Part shown: positions 54,233 to 63,400 of the stretch, one piece after another
Layout of the letters: each line of letters begins with the position of its first letter
Numbering within the stretch: the first letter of the stretch is position 1
Assembly: GCA_964293155.1 (NCBI GenBank)
Contig: CAXYYA010000003.1
Span: forward strand, 1 to 64,000
Length of the DNA stretch: 64,000 nt
Direction of reading: 5' to 3'
From: JAQVEB01 sp028698105
Lineage (GTDB): Bacteria > Bacteroidota > Bacteroidia > Bacteroidales > Dysgonomonadaceae
Notes under the pieces: model-generated
The model's database searches: none
Told to the model about the DNA's origin: nothing
What the model saw: the letters and a program-made list of their open reading frames with translations, nothing else
Translations under genes and position numbers: made by a program

Positions 54233-55759
54233 ATGAAAAAAATTGCTTTTGCACTTTTTACGCTTACGTTCGCTTTTTCTCTTCAGGCGCAACAACTTTT
54301 GCGTTTGGAAGATTGCCGGAAGCTCGCGATAGAGCACAACAAGAGTTTAAAAGTAGCCGAAGAAAATCTCTTGGCTGCCAAAGAGCTTTCCAAAGCTGCG
54401 TTTACACAGTTTTTGCCTAATTTTTCGGCTTTTGGAGACTATACGTGGAATGAGAAAAATATCTCTCTATTAGGAGAAGATGCTCATCTACCCATTGGTG
54501 TGATGGGTAAAGACGGAAATTTAGGTATAGGAACGCCGACATCGTTTCCCAAGCCAAATGGCGATGGTACCTTTTCCATGGATGGACTGGCGATTAACAA
54601 CAAGTTTGCTATCGTCAATCAGCAACCCGTTCCGTTGGATGCCGAAGGTAACCCTTTCGACCCGAAAGTAAATCCCGAAAAGCTGCAATGGAAAAGTTAC
54701 GCTATTTTACCCAAAGATGCAATGAGTTTCGATATGCACAATATTTTTGTGGGTGGCATCAGTTTTGTGCAACCCATTTTCATGGGTGGCAAAATATTTC
54801 AACTCAACAATATTGCCAAATACAACCAAAACATTGCCGAGGCGCGTGTTCAGAGCAAAACCGAAGAGCTGATTGTGAATGTGGATGAAGCGTATTGGCG
54901 CGTGGTTTCGGTGGAAAACAAAGTGAATCTGGCCAAAGAATACCGTAACCTGATTGCTAAACTCGATTCAAACGTGGCGGCAATGCAAGAAGAAGGTGTG
55001 GCTACCAAAGCCGATGCGCTGAAAGTGCGGGTAAAACTCAACGAAGCCGAAGTATCGCTTACCAAAGCCGAAAACGGGCTCAACCTCTCGCGCATGGCAC
55101 TCAATCAGTTGTGCGGACTGCCGATCGAAGAAAACATTGTGTTGCAAGATACACGATTGGATGAGGTAACCGACATTCAATCTTCCGTTCCCATGGAGCA
55201 GGTATGGCAAAATCGTCCCGAGATAAAAATGCTTACGCAAGCGGGAAACATTGCCGAAGCCAACCAAAAAATAATGGCATCGCGCTTTTTGCCTAACATC
55301 GCCCTCACAGGAAGTTACATTACCACCAATCCGAACTCATTTCACGGATACGAAAAGAAATTCGGCGGAATGTTTACCGTAGGCGTTTCGGCAGTAGTTC
55401 CACTTTTTCATTTCGGAGAGAAGTTACACACCTATCGGGCATCTCGTTCCTCTGCTGTGATAGCTAAACTTGAATTGGAAGAGGCAAAAGAAAAAATAGA
55501 ATTGCAGGTCAATCAAGACACGTATCGTATTTCGGAAAGCCTGAAAAAACAGGCTGCTACACGCAAAAATATTGAGGAAGCTGAGGAAAATCTATCCTAT
55601 GCCAACGAAGGATTTGCCGCGGGCGTAATTACTTCCACCGATTTGATGATGGCTCAAACTGCCTGGTTATCTGCCAAATCGGAATACATCGATGCCACGG
55701 TGGACGTGAAACTCAACAACGTATATCTCAAAAAATCATTAGGTGTTTTAAATAAATAA
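54233..55759 (+). CDS. TolC-type outer-membrane efflux protein
   Basis: Outer-membrane exit duct of a second export system. The 508 residues have a signal peptide (MKKIAFALFTLTFAFSLQAQ) and the OEP duplication: LLRLEDCRKLAIEHNKSLKVAEENLLAAKELSKAA in the first half, and ANEGFAAGVITSTDLMMAQTAWLSAKSEYIDATVDVKLN in the second. An insert of about 100 residues (roughly 75-170, Gly/Pro-rich) lies in the first half. The HlyD-type gene begins 9 nt after the stop. Confidence 0.92.
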   Translation: MKKIAFALFTLTFAFSLQAQQLLRLEDCRKLAIEHNKSLKVAEENLLAAKELSKAAFTQFLPNFSAFGDYTWNEKNISLLGEDAHLPIGVMGKDGNLGIGTPTSFPKPNGDGTFSMDGLAINNKFAIVNQQPVPLDAEGNPFDPKVNPEKLQWKSYAILPKDAMSFDMHNIFVGGISFVQPIFMGGKIFQLNNIAKYNQNIAEARVQSKTEELIVNVDEAYWRVVSVENKVNLAKEYRNLIAKLDSNVAAMQEEGVATKADALKVRVKLNEAEVSLTKAENGLNLSRMALNQLCGLPIEENIVLQDTRLDEVTDIQSSVPMEQVWQNRPEIKMLTQAGNIAEANQKIMASRFLPNIALTGSYITTNPNSFHGYEKKFGGMFTVGVSAVVPLFHFGEKLHTYRASRSSAVIAKLELEEAKEKIELQVNQDTYRISESLKKQAATRKNIEEAEENLSYANEGFAAGVITSTDLMMAQTAWLSAKSEYIDATVDVKLNNVYLKKSLGVLNK

Positions 55760-55768
55760 ATTTAACAG

Positions 55769-56764
55769 ATGAAGACAGAAACAACAGAAAGCGTACGCAA
55801 TCTGCGTATTGCCCTTATAGGATTAATAGTAGTGGTGGCTGCACTTTTTATCATCGGATGGATTGTGTATAAACCCGAGCCGATCGTAACTCAAGGTTCC
55901 GCCGAAGTAAACGAAGTGCGGGGATCGGGCAAGGTGCCGGGGCGTAGTTATAAATTGCTTGCCGAAGAAGGACAGGTTGTGAAAGCCGGCGACACGTTGG
56001 TATTTATCGACAGTCCCGAAATAGCGGCCAAACTGGCACAAGCAACGGCGGCTGAGAGCGCGGCTTTAGCACAGGGACGCAAAGCCAACAAAGGCGCACG
56101 CAAAGAACTGATTGAAGGTGCATACGAAATGTGGCAGAAAGCCGAAGTGGGCGTAGATATTTCAAAAAAATCATACGACCGCGTGCAGCGACTTTTCGAC
56201 AAAGGTGTGGTGCCTGCACAGAAACGCGATGAGGCGGAAGCCCAATACCGTGCCGCTGTGGCACAGGCTGCCGCTGCAAAATCGCAATACGACATGGCGA
56301 AAAACGGTGCCGAGTCTGAAGACAAAGCAGCTGCCCAAGCATTGGTAAGCCGTGCACAGGGTGCCGTGCAGGAAGTGGAAGCGTATATGAAAGAAACAGC
56401 GCTTGTGGCTCCCATTTCGGGCGAAATTTCCGAGATTTTCCCTAAACAAGGCGAATTGGTGGGAACGGGCGCTCCGATTATGAATATTGTGGATTTAAAC
56501 GATATTTGGTTTTCGTTCAACGTGCGCGAAGATTTGCTCAACGACCTGAAAATGGGTGCCGAAATTACCGTAAAAATTCCTGCACTTAACAATCAGGAAG
56601 CCAAATTGAAAATCTCATACATCAAAGCGTTGGCTTCGTACGCCACTTGGAAAGCCACCAAAACAACAGGCGAATTTGACGCCAAAACCTTTGAAGTGCG
56701 AGCCAAACCCGTTGCCCCGATCAAGGATCTACGTCCCGGAATGACGGCGATTCTACTACGCTAA
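55769..56764 (+). CDS. HlyD-family periplasmic adaptor
   Basis: A 331-residue membrane fusion protein anchored by an N-terminal segment (LRIALIGLIVVVAALFIIGWIV). A lipoyl-like half (GRSYKLLAEEGQVVKAGDTLVFID), an Ala-rich coiled-coil hairpin (about residues 90-210) and a beta-barrel domain (SGEISEIFPKQGELVGTGAPIMNIVDLNDIW) follow in the YbhG/YhiI order. It should connect the TolC-type protein to the two ABC-2 permeases that follow. Confidence 0.9.
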   Translation: MKTETTESVRNLRIALIGLIVVVAALFIIGWIVYKPEPIVTQGSAEVNEVRGSGKVPGRSYKLLAEEGQVVKAGDTLVFIDSPEIAAKLAQATAAESAALAQGRKANKGARKELIEGAYEMWQKAEVGVDISKKSYDRVQRLFDKGVVPAQKRDEAEAQYRAAVAQAAAAKSQYDMAKNGAESEDKAAAQALVSRAQGAVQEVEAYMKETALVAPISGEISEIFPKQGELVGTGAPIMNIVDLNDIWFSFNVREDLLNDLKMGAEITVKIPALNNQEAKLKISYIKALASYATWKATKTTGEFDAKTFEVRAKPVAPIKDLRPGMTAILLR

Positions 56765-56911
56765 AGCTACGCGTTACTTGCGCTTCGCGCGTTATTCGGT
56801 TGTTGTTTACTCACTGCGTTCGTGTTATTCGTCGTGCAGTTGAATTACTTAACGATACAACTGAATATCTACTGAATATCCATTAAATTACAATCGAATT
56901 ACTATTGTATT
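56765..56911. other. Repeat-bearing spacer within the export operon
   Basis: The spacer has low-complexity motifs: GCGTTA/CGCGTTATTCG-type words at 56769-56832 and a direct repeat ACTGAATATC at 56860-56869 and 56871-56880. No gene, promoter box or terminator with a T-run was seen, so transcription probably continues into the permease gene. Confidence 0.4.
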
Positions 56912-58069
56912 ATGTCCATCATACAGCAAACCATAAACGTTGCCCGAAGGGAAATCCATCGGATGCTTTCGCGCCCGATATACCTGTTTTCTTCGGTATT
57001 CGTCATGTTTTTTTGCTACATCTTCTTTCTCACGTTTTTTGCGCAAGGATTGCCCGAACAATTACCCATGGGAATTGTGGATAACGACAATTCGTACGTT
57101 TCGCGCACCTTGGCTCGGAATATCGATGCCATGGCACAGGTGGAAATTGTGAAGCAATACATCACATTTTCCGAAGCGCGCGAAGATATGCAGCGGGGAA
57201 AAATATACGCGATTATAGATGTCGCACCCAATTTTGAAGCCGTTCTTTTGGCGAGCCGTCAGCCAAAAATTATGTATTACGTGAACGATGCTTACCTCAT
57301 TGCCGGCTCATTGTCTTATAAAGATCTTACCTACATCAGTGAGTTGGGTACGGCTTATGTGCAACAGCGCCTGTTGCAGGCACGCGGAATTGTGGGCGAT
57401 GAAAACCTGATGCCTATTTTGCAGCCCGTTGCCATTGACACGCATCTCATAGCCAATCCTTATGCCAATTACGGCATATACCTGCTCAATGTGCTGCTGC
57501 CGGGCGTGTTGCAACTGATGATTATTATGCTGACGGTGTTTAGTATCGGTGCGGAATTGAAAGAAAAAACAACCGCCGAATGGCTGGGAGCGGGCAATCA
57601 GTCTGTTCTTGCCGCTCTTACGGGAAAAATGTTGCCCTATACCGTTCTGTTTGTTCTGTTGGGTATTGGGGGCAACCTCATTCTCTATCGTTATATGCAC
57701 TACCCGATGAACGGAAGTTTGGCGTGGATGTCGCTGGCAACCATAATCTATGTGCTGGCGTATCAGGCAATCGGAATATTCATTATCGATGTTTTTCCGC
57801 GAATGCGCGATGCCATCAGCCTGTCGGCATTCTACGGCTTGTTGGCATTTACGTATGCCGGATTTACGTTCCCGATTGAAGCCATGCCTTCGGGTGTGCA
57901 AATTTTTGCCGAACTGTTTCCCATTCGTCATTATTTCAAAATTTACGTGAACGAAGCGTTACACAATGCGCCGATAAGCTATTCACTGATTTATTTTGCG
58001 GCAATGACGGCATTTTTGATACTTCCTTTTTTGGTGTATCGGAGACTGAGAAAGCAATTAGATGTGTAA
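56912..58069 (+). CDS. ABC-2 type permease, first of a pair
   Basis: A 385-residue inner-membrane protein of the ABC-2/YhhJ type. One N-terminal membrane segment (YLFSSVFVMFFCYIFFLTFFA) is followed by a periplasmic domain of about 150 residues and then five or six segments (LLPGVLQLMIIMLTVFSIGAELKEKTT, GLLAFTYAGFTFPIEAMP). The GAELKEKTTAEWL stretch is the cytoplasmic loop that contacts an ATPase in related systems. No ATP-binding gene is near. Confidence 0.88.
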   Translation: MSIIQQTINVARREIHRMLSRPIYLFSSVFVMFFCYIFFLTFFAQGLPEQLPMGIVDNDNSYVSRTLARNIDAMAQVEIVKQYITFSEAREDMQRGKIYAIIDVAPNFEAVLLASRQPKIMYYVNDAYLIAGSLSYKDLTYISELGTAYVQQRLLQARGIVGDENLMPILQPVAIDTHLIANPYANYGIYLLNVLLPGVLQLMIIMLTVFSIGAELKEKTTAEWLGAGNQSVLAALTGKMLPYTVLFVLLGIGGNLILYRYMHYPMNGSLAWMSLATIIYVLAYQAIGIFIIDVFPRMRDAISLSAFYGLLAFTYAGFTFPIEAMPSGVQIFAELFPIRHYFKIYVNEALHNAPISYSLIYFAAMTAFLILPFLVYRRLRKQLDV

Positions 58070-58083
58070 ATGTGCAAATAAAA

Positions 58084-58136
58084 TTAATGTGCAAATATGC
58101 TGTTCGTTCCTGACAATTGGCATATTGGCACATTAA
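58084..58136. repeat. 17-bp inverted repeat between the two permease genes
   Basis: TTAATGTGCAAATATGC (58084-58100) and GCATATTGGCACATTAA (58120-58136) pair with one mismatch around a 19-nt loop. A further ATGTGCAAAT lies at 58068-58077. There is no T-run, so it is not a standard terminator. Confidence 0.8.
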
Positions 58137-58157
58137 GCAATTATCATATTAAACTAT

Positions 58158-59387
58158 ATGAACAATAAAAAAACAAACTTCTTCGCGTGGTTTTTTCACG
58201 AAACACGCAGGATAATATACATAATGCTCGATGAGTTTCGGTTGGTATTCCGCGATTCGGGTTTGGTGGTGGTTTTTCTGGGAGCAACGGCATTGTACCC
58301 GTTACTGTATTCGTCCATCTACCGCAACGAAACGGTTCGCGAGATGCCTATTGCAGTGGTTGACCAATCCAATACTTCCCGTTCGCGCGACCTTGTACAA
58401 CGCATCGATGCTACTCCCGACCTCAGCGTGGCGTACCGCCTGAACAATTTGGAGGAAGCGAAGGATCCGTTTCATCGGCAAAAAATTCACGGCGTAATTT
58501 TTATTCCGAAGGAATACAGCGAAAAAATTAACCGCAACGAACAGGCAACCGTTTCCATTTATTCCGATATGAGCAGTTTTCTGTATTATCGGGCGATGAT
58601 GCTGGGAGCTAATTTTGCCATTCTTCAAGTGGGAAAAGATATAAAAACGGAGCGGTTGAATGCTTCGGGAATAACGGGGCAAAGTGCCGAACTTACCGCA
58701 GCTCCTTTCGATCACGAAGGCAATATTCTGTATAACGAAGGCATGGGATTTGCGAGCTTTCTGCTGCCCGCATTGCTTATCTTGATGATTCATCAAACGC
58801 TGTTTTTCGGCATTACGATGATTGCGGGTACGGCACGTGAAGAACAGCGCATTCACGAAGATTTTTCCGTGCACCATCGGGGACGTTTCTTTCAAACGCT
58901 TGTCGGAAAATCGTGGTGTTACTTCGGTCTTTATATGGTGGTTACGGCATATATCCTTTTGCTCATCCCGCGCCTTTTTCAGTTGCCGCATATCGGTAAC
59001 CCGATGGATATCATGCGGTTTATGATTCCTTTTTTGTTTTCTGTGATATTTTTCTCGATGACCATCTCCGTGTTCATCCGCAATCGCGAGACAGGCTTGG
59101 TGGTATTTCTCTTCTTCTCGGTAATTCTGCTTTTTATGAGCGGTTTTTCGTGGCCACAATCCAATATTCACTGGTTTTGGCGCACGTTTGGAACGCTTTT
59201 TCCCGCCACGTTCGGAATTCAGGGCTATATAAAAATCAACTCCATGGGAGCCGATTTAAACCATGTGCAGTTTGAGTATGTCGCCTTGTGGATACAGGCA
59301 GCGGTGTATTTTATTACTACGATGGTCGTCTATCGCATGGCGGAGAATAAGAATCCGGCAGAAAAAAGAATCCAGTTGGGGGAATGA
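58158..59387 (+). CDS. ABC-2 type permease, second of a pair
   Basis: A 409-residue relative of the preceding permease with the same layout: N-terminal segment (SGLVVVFLGATALYPLLYSSIY), periplasmic domain (PIAVVDQSNTSRSRDLVQRIDATPDLSVAYR), and a C-terminal membrane block (FLLPALLILMIHQTLFFGITMIAGTAREEQRIHE, FMSGFSWPQSNIHWFWRTFGTLFPATFG). The pair would form a heterodimeric export channel. It closes the MarR-TolC-HlyD set. No ATPase gene follows within the window. Confidence 0.88.
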   Translation: MNNKKTNFFAWFFHETRRIIYIMLDEFRLVFRDSGLVVVFLGATALYPLLYSSIYRNETVREMPIAVVDQSNTSRSRDLVQRIDATPDLSVAYRLNNLEEAKDPFHRQKIHGVIFIPKEYSEKINRNEQATVSIYSDMSSFLYYRAMMLGANFAILQVGKDIKTERLNASGITGQSAELTAAPFDHEGNILYNEGMGFASFLLPALLILMIHQTLFFGITMIAGTAREEQRIHEDFSVHHRGRFFQTLVGKSWCYFGLYMVVTAYILLLIPRLFQLPHIGNPMDIMRFMIPFLFSVIFFSMTISVFIRNRETGLVVFLFFSVILLFMSGFSWPQSNIHWFWRTFGTLFPATFGIQGYIKINSMGADLNHVQFEYVALWIQAAVYFITTMVVYRMAENKNPAEKRIQLGE

Positions 59388-59705
59388 CACCGTGACAGGA
59401 AATATCTGATGGCAAAAAATATTTTTAAATGGTGTTACTTACAGGTACGCTATTTTTTTAGCTTCTGGTTGCTTTTATCACTGATTAACAGCAATATATG
59501 GTTGTGTCATTTGTCCGCTTTCTCTTGCTGGCAGACGATTTTAATGTTAATTATTACAAAAACTGCATCCTTGCTGCAACGTTTGCAGCTTTTGAAACAT
59601 CATGTGTTATGAAAAGAGAGAAATGAATTTCGAAATTTGGCAGCCATCGTATCTCTCTTTCAATTTAAGTGATCAAAATTAACCACAATTTAAAATGTTT
59701 CAAGT
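59388..59705. other. Spacer without a recognised gene
   Basis: The region is AT-rich. It contains a 67-codon open frame (59409-59612) rich in Leu, Trp and Cys with no recognisable homology, no ribosome site and no repeat; I do not call it a gene. No terminator hairpin with a T-run and no clear -7 box was found. Confidence 0.5.
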
Positions 59706-60029
59706 ATGAAAAAGTTCAGTTTTTTAATGTACGTGCTTTTTGTAAGTATGCTATTCGTTTCCTGTGACAAAGATGATCAACCCGCTCCCAAATTAACGCT
59801 TACTCCTTCAACGGTGGAAGTGAAGATGACGGAAAACGTGACCGTAAAAGTAAGCGGAGGCACGGCCCCCTATACTGTAAAGGAAGCCGATAAAACCATT
59901 GCTACGGCAACCGTTACGTCGAGCGACATAAAAGTTATGGGCGTGAAAGAAGGCCAGACCACCGTTGCGGTAACGGATAAAAAAGGAGTAAAAGGCACTA
60001 TTACAGTGAAAGTGATTAAAAAAAGCTAA
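59706..60029 (+). CDS. Small lipoprotein with bacterial Ig-like (BIG2) domain
   Basis: A 107-residue exported protein. The signal MKKFSFLMYVLFVSMLFVSC ends in a lipobox cysteine (C20), and CDKDDQP suits an outer-membrane Bacteroidetes lipoprotein. The remainder is one Ig-like beta-sandwich: LTLTPSTVEVKMTENVTVKVSGGTAPYTVKE, and then VKEGQTTVAVTDKKGVKGTITVKV. Such domains serve as adhesion or spacer modules; alone, its role is unknown. A strong terminator follows, so it is a one-gene unit. Confidence 0.8.
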   Translation: MKKFSFLMYVLFVSMLFVSCDKDDQPAPKLTLTPSTVEVKMTENVTVKVSGGTAPYTVKEADKTIATATVTSSDIKVMGVKEGQTTVAVTDKKGVKGTITVKVIKKS

Positions 60030-60051
60030 AAAATCAGCTTACTTGCATTTT

Positions 60052-60090
60052 TCGGCACGTTGTTTTTTTTGACTTCGTGCCGATTTTTTT
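60052..60090 (+). terminator. Intrinsic terminator after the Ig-like lipoprotein gene
   Basis: Arms TCGGCACG (60052-60059) and CGTGCCGA (60076-60083) are followed by seven T (60084-60090) on the plus strand. Confidence 0.88.
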
Positions 60091-60130
60091 AATTTGTTAC
60101 TGTTTAGCAGTTAAAAATAAGCGGTTTTCG

Positions 60131-60138
60131 TATCTTTG
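60131..60138 (+). promoter_or_regulatory. Candidate -7 box for the macroglobulin gene
   Basis: TATCTTTG lies just past the terminator and 335 nt before the next start codon, which would give an unusually long leader. Confidence 0.45.
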
Positions 60139-60154
60139 CGTAAAACTCTTGAGA

Positions 60155-60189
60155 AGCCCGACGGGCTGAAATAATGAAAGCTTTCAGCC
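60155..60189. repeat. REP-like palindromic element
   Basis: AGCCCG-a-CGGGCT (60155-60167) overlaps GGCTGAAA (60164-60171), which pairs with TTTCAGCC (60182-60189); GAAAGCTTTC lies inside. The composition resembles the REP palindromes near the HUH transposase, but the sequence differs. Confidence 0.5.
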
Positions 60190-60472
60190 TTACGGAATGA
60201 TTTAAATTTCATACGATTAAAATTATTTATTTTCAAATGTATCTTATGGAACTCGCTTTAATCATCTACATGTGTGATAATGATTGTCATGCTCGTTTCA
60301 TAAGAAATCATTTAGTCGGTTTCTTAGAGATAAATATTTTATTCGTGTAGCACAACCAACAATATCTCTTTAATGGTTGTTCTACGTAAGAGTAACGTCA
60401 AAAAATAATATTGGTTTTATGGAATTCTACCTTGTTTTATCATCTAATAAGAAAAACTGAAAACAAACTTGT
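60190..60472. other. Long AT-rich leader without a recognised gene
   Basis: A 37-codon frame (60237-60350) is present but has no ribosome site or homology I can name. No riboswitch class was recognised. If the -7 box at 60131 is the promoter, this is the 5' untranslated region of the macroglobulin gene. Confidence 0.4.
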
Positions 60473-63400
60473 ATGAAAAAACTTATATCAATAGCTATCG
60501 CAGGGATTTTTATTTTTTCGCTGCACGCGCAAACCAAACAAACTATGCAATCCGACAAATACGCACAAGCCTGGCTAAAGGTTGATGCCTTTGAGAAACA
60601 ATCGTTGCCCAAATCGGCTTCGGAAGAAGTGGACAAAATTCTGCGTCAGGCTATCGCTGATGAAAACAGTCCACAGGTTATTAAAGCGCTCATCCATCAG
60701 GGCAAATACGATTTGGCGCTTGATGCGGAAAACGATACCGTGATTTTCCGAAATCTCAACGACATGCTTGCAAAGAGTACTGATGTTGTTGAAAAATCAG
60801 TGCTCCACTCTATGTTAGGAGAATTGTATTTACAATATTACCATAAAGACCAGTGGACGATTAACCAACGCACCGCGATCAGCGGATTTGTTCCTTCGGA
60901 TATGAAGGAATGGTCGAAAAACAACTTTTACGACAACGTGGTGGAGCATCTCAACGCATCCATTGAACAGCGTGCACAACTCGAAAAAGCACAAGTGCAA
61001 CCGTACGCACCGGTTGTAATTCTCGGCAAAGATTCCCGACGTTATTATCCTACCATGTACGACTTTTTAACGCGCCGCGCTATTGAATTCTTTAGTCAGA
61101 TAAACGAAGATGCCGATTTAAGCACTTCTCTTGCAAGAAAAAATATCACACAGCAATCCTTGTTTGCTCCTGCAAGTGAATTTGTGAAGCTGAGTTTTGA
61201 TCCGCAACCCGAAGAATATAATCTGTGGGCGCTGGAAACCTACAAAAAACTGCTCGCTTCGCTTTCAGACAGAAACTTAAATACATCAGTCGTTCTCACG
61301 GAACTCGATAAAACAGCCTATCTGTCAAGGTTGCACAACGCATACAACGCATACGCATTGCCCTCGCTGCAAGCGATGTTCAAACAACGGGAAAACGACC
61401 CGATAAGCGTGGAGATTGTGGATAAGATGGCTGATTTTTACACGCGTCAAATCGCTGAATTTCCGCAGGAAGACAGTGTGAAACGATTGGAAAAGACAAA
61501 AGAACTTTACGAATTATTACAAACCACCGTTCGTAAATTCCCGAAATACGAACGAATATCCGTTATCGAAAATCGGTTGTTGCAACTTACCCAACCCAAT
61601 TATATGGTAGTGGGAAACAATACATTTGCTGCAAAAGCGGAAAAAAAATTCACGGTTGACTATAAAAACCTGAAAAAACTCACCGCGAAACTCTATCGGC
61701 TCGATTCTTCTTTCTCTGCCGTTTATTACAATAATGGAAGAAACCAGCAAAAGGTTGAAAAGAAAACGCTCATCCGTGAGATTCTAATTCCGTTAATTCA
61801 GAAGACCCCATATGAATCGGCACAAACTGATTTTACACTGAATGTCTCTGAGTTCGGTTCGTATAAACTCGAATTTGAATCCGCCCCGGCCACTCAGAAA
61901 GAAAATAATGACAGTTTTTACTTTTCCGTTTCCGATTTAGCCGTGTTCAGCCGTTTATCGGCAAAGGATACCTACGAGTTTTTTGTGGTAAACCGCACAA
62001 GCGGCGAGCCGGTGAAAAATGCCCGCGTAAACATCTACAAACTTCCCGGAAGCTGGTATAACTCAACCCTAACGCTTGAAACGTCGGTCCCTGTAAACGA
62101 ACTTGGACTGGCGGTTTACAACAAAACCATTCCTAACAACGATGTTTTTTATCAGGCGGTTTCTGGAAGCGATAACGGTTCAGTCTTGAATCAGTTGCCG
62201 TGGAGTTATTATTACGAAAATAATCAGCAGCAAACATCCGAAAATGTGAATATTTTCACCGACCGAAGTTTGTACCGTCCCGGACAAACGGTTTATTTCA
62301 AAGCGATCGCTACCACTACAAAAGACGATAAATCGCAAATTACGGACAATAAATCCATCGAATTTATTTTACGCGACGCCAATTCTCAGGAGGTTTCCAG
62401 ACAAACGTTGAAAACGAATGAGTTCGGCTCTGTTTCTGGTGAGTTTATACTTCCGCAGGGTACATTGACGGGACATTTCAATATAACAACCAACAACGGA
62501 AACACAGGTTTCAGGGTGGAAGAATACAAGCGTCCCACGTTTGAAGTAACTTTCGATAAAATAGAAAAAACCTACAAATTCGACGAACAAGTCACGCTGA
62601 AAGGCAAAGCCGAGAATTATTCGGGCATAAAGCTGCAAAACGCCGGCGTGAGTTACCGCATCACGCGTCAGCAATCGTGGTGGTGGCGATGGGGCGGGCC
62701 GCCTGAACATTTCGCTGAAGGCATTGCCATGACCGATGAAAACGGTAAGTTTGAAATAAAATTCACACCCGAAAAAACCGATGAAGGAACTTTATCACGC
62801 GCCATTTATACGTTCAATGTGGAAGCTGCCGTTACGGATGTGAATGGTGAAACACAGGTCGGAAATTATTCCGTTACCGTGGGTGATGTTTCGATGATAT
62901 TGAATGTAGAAATACCCGAAAATTTAGAAAAATCATCCGCCGAAAAAATCATTATTTCTGCCAAAAATTTGGATGGAAACGATATAAAAGTATCGGGAAC
63001 CTATCAGATTTTCTCGTTGCTCGAAAACGATTCCGTTAACACGCAAGTGTTGCAGGGAAATTTCGAAACCGGAGAGCAGACGGTATTGAAAGAACAGTTG
63101 AAAAAGTTGCCATCGGGAAAATATCGCATCAAGCTGCAATCGAAAGACGACCGCGGAAATGACATTACTACCGAAAAAGATTTTGTGCTGTTCACATATT
63201 ACGACAAACGTCCGCCCATAAAAACCAACGAATGGTTTGTGGTTAAAAACAATACGCTCTCAGCGAACAAACCTGCGGAAATTATTCTCGGCGCGACCGA
63301 CGATCTGAACGTTTTGTACGAACTTTGGCGTGATAATACGTTATTGGAGCGGAAATGGGTGAAAATTAACAACGAAAACCGCTTATTCACGGTTCCCTAT

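Noticed and set aside
59409..59612. A 67-codon open frame after the second ABC-2 permease
   Set aside because: Composition is odd (Leu, Trp, Cys rich), and there is no family match, ribosome site or promoter box.
60174..60200. An 8-codon frame MKAFSLTE in the macroglobulin leader
   Set aside because: It lies within the palindrome and has no amino-acid bias of regulatory meaning.
60237..60350. A 37-codon frame in the macroglobulin leader
   Set aside because: No ribosome site, no regulated-residue pattern and no homology; unlike the cysE leader peptide it has no codon bias linked to the next gene.
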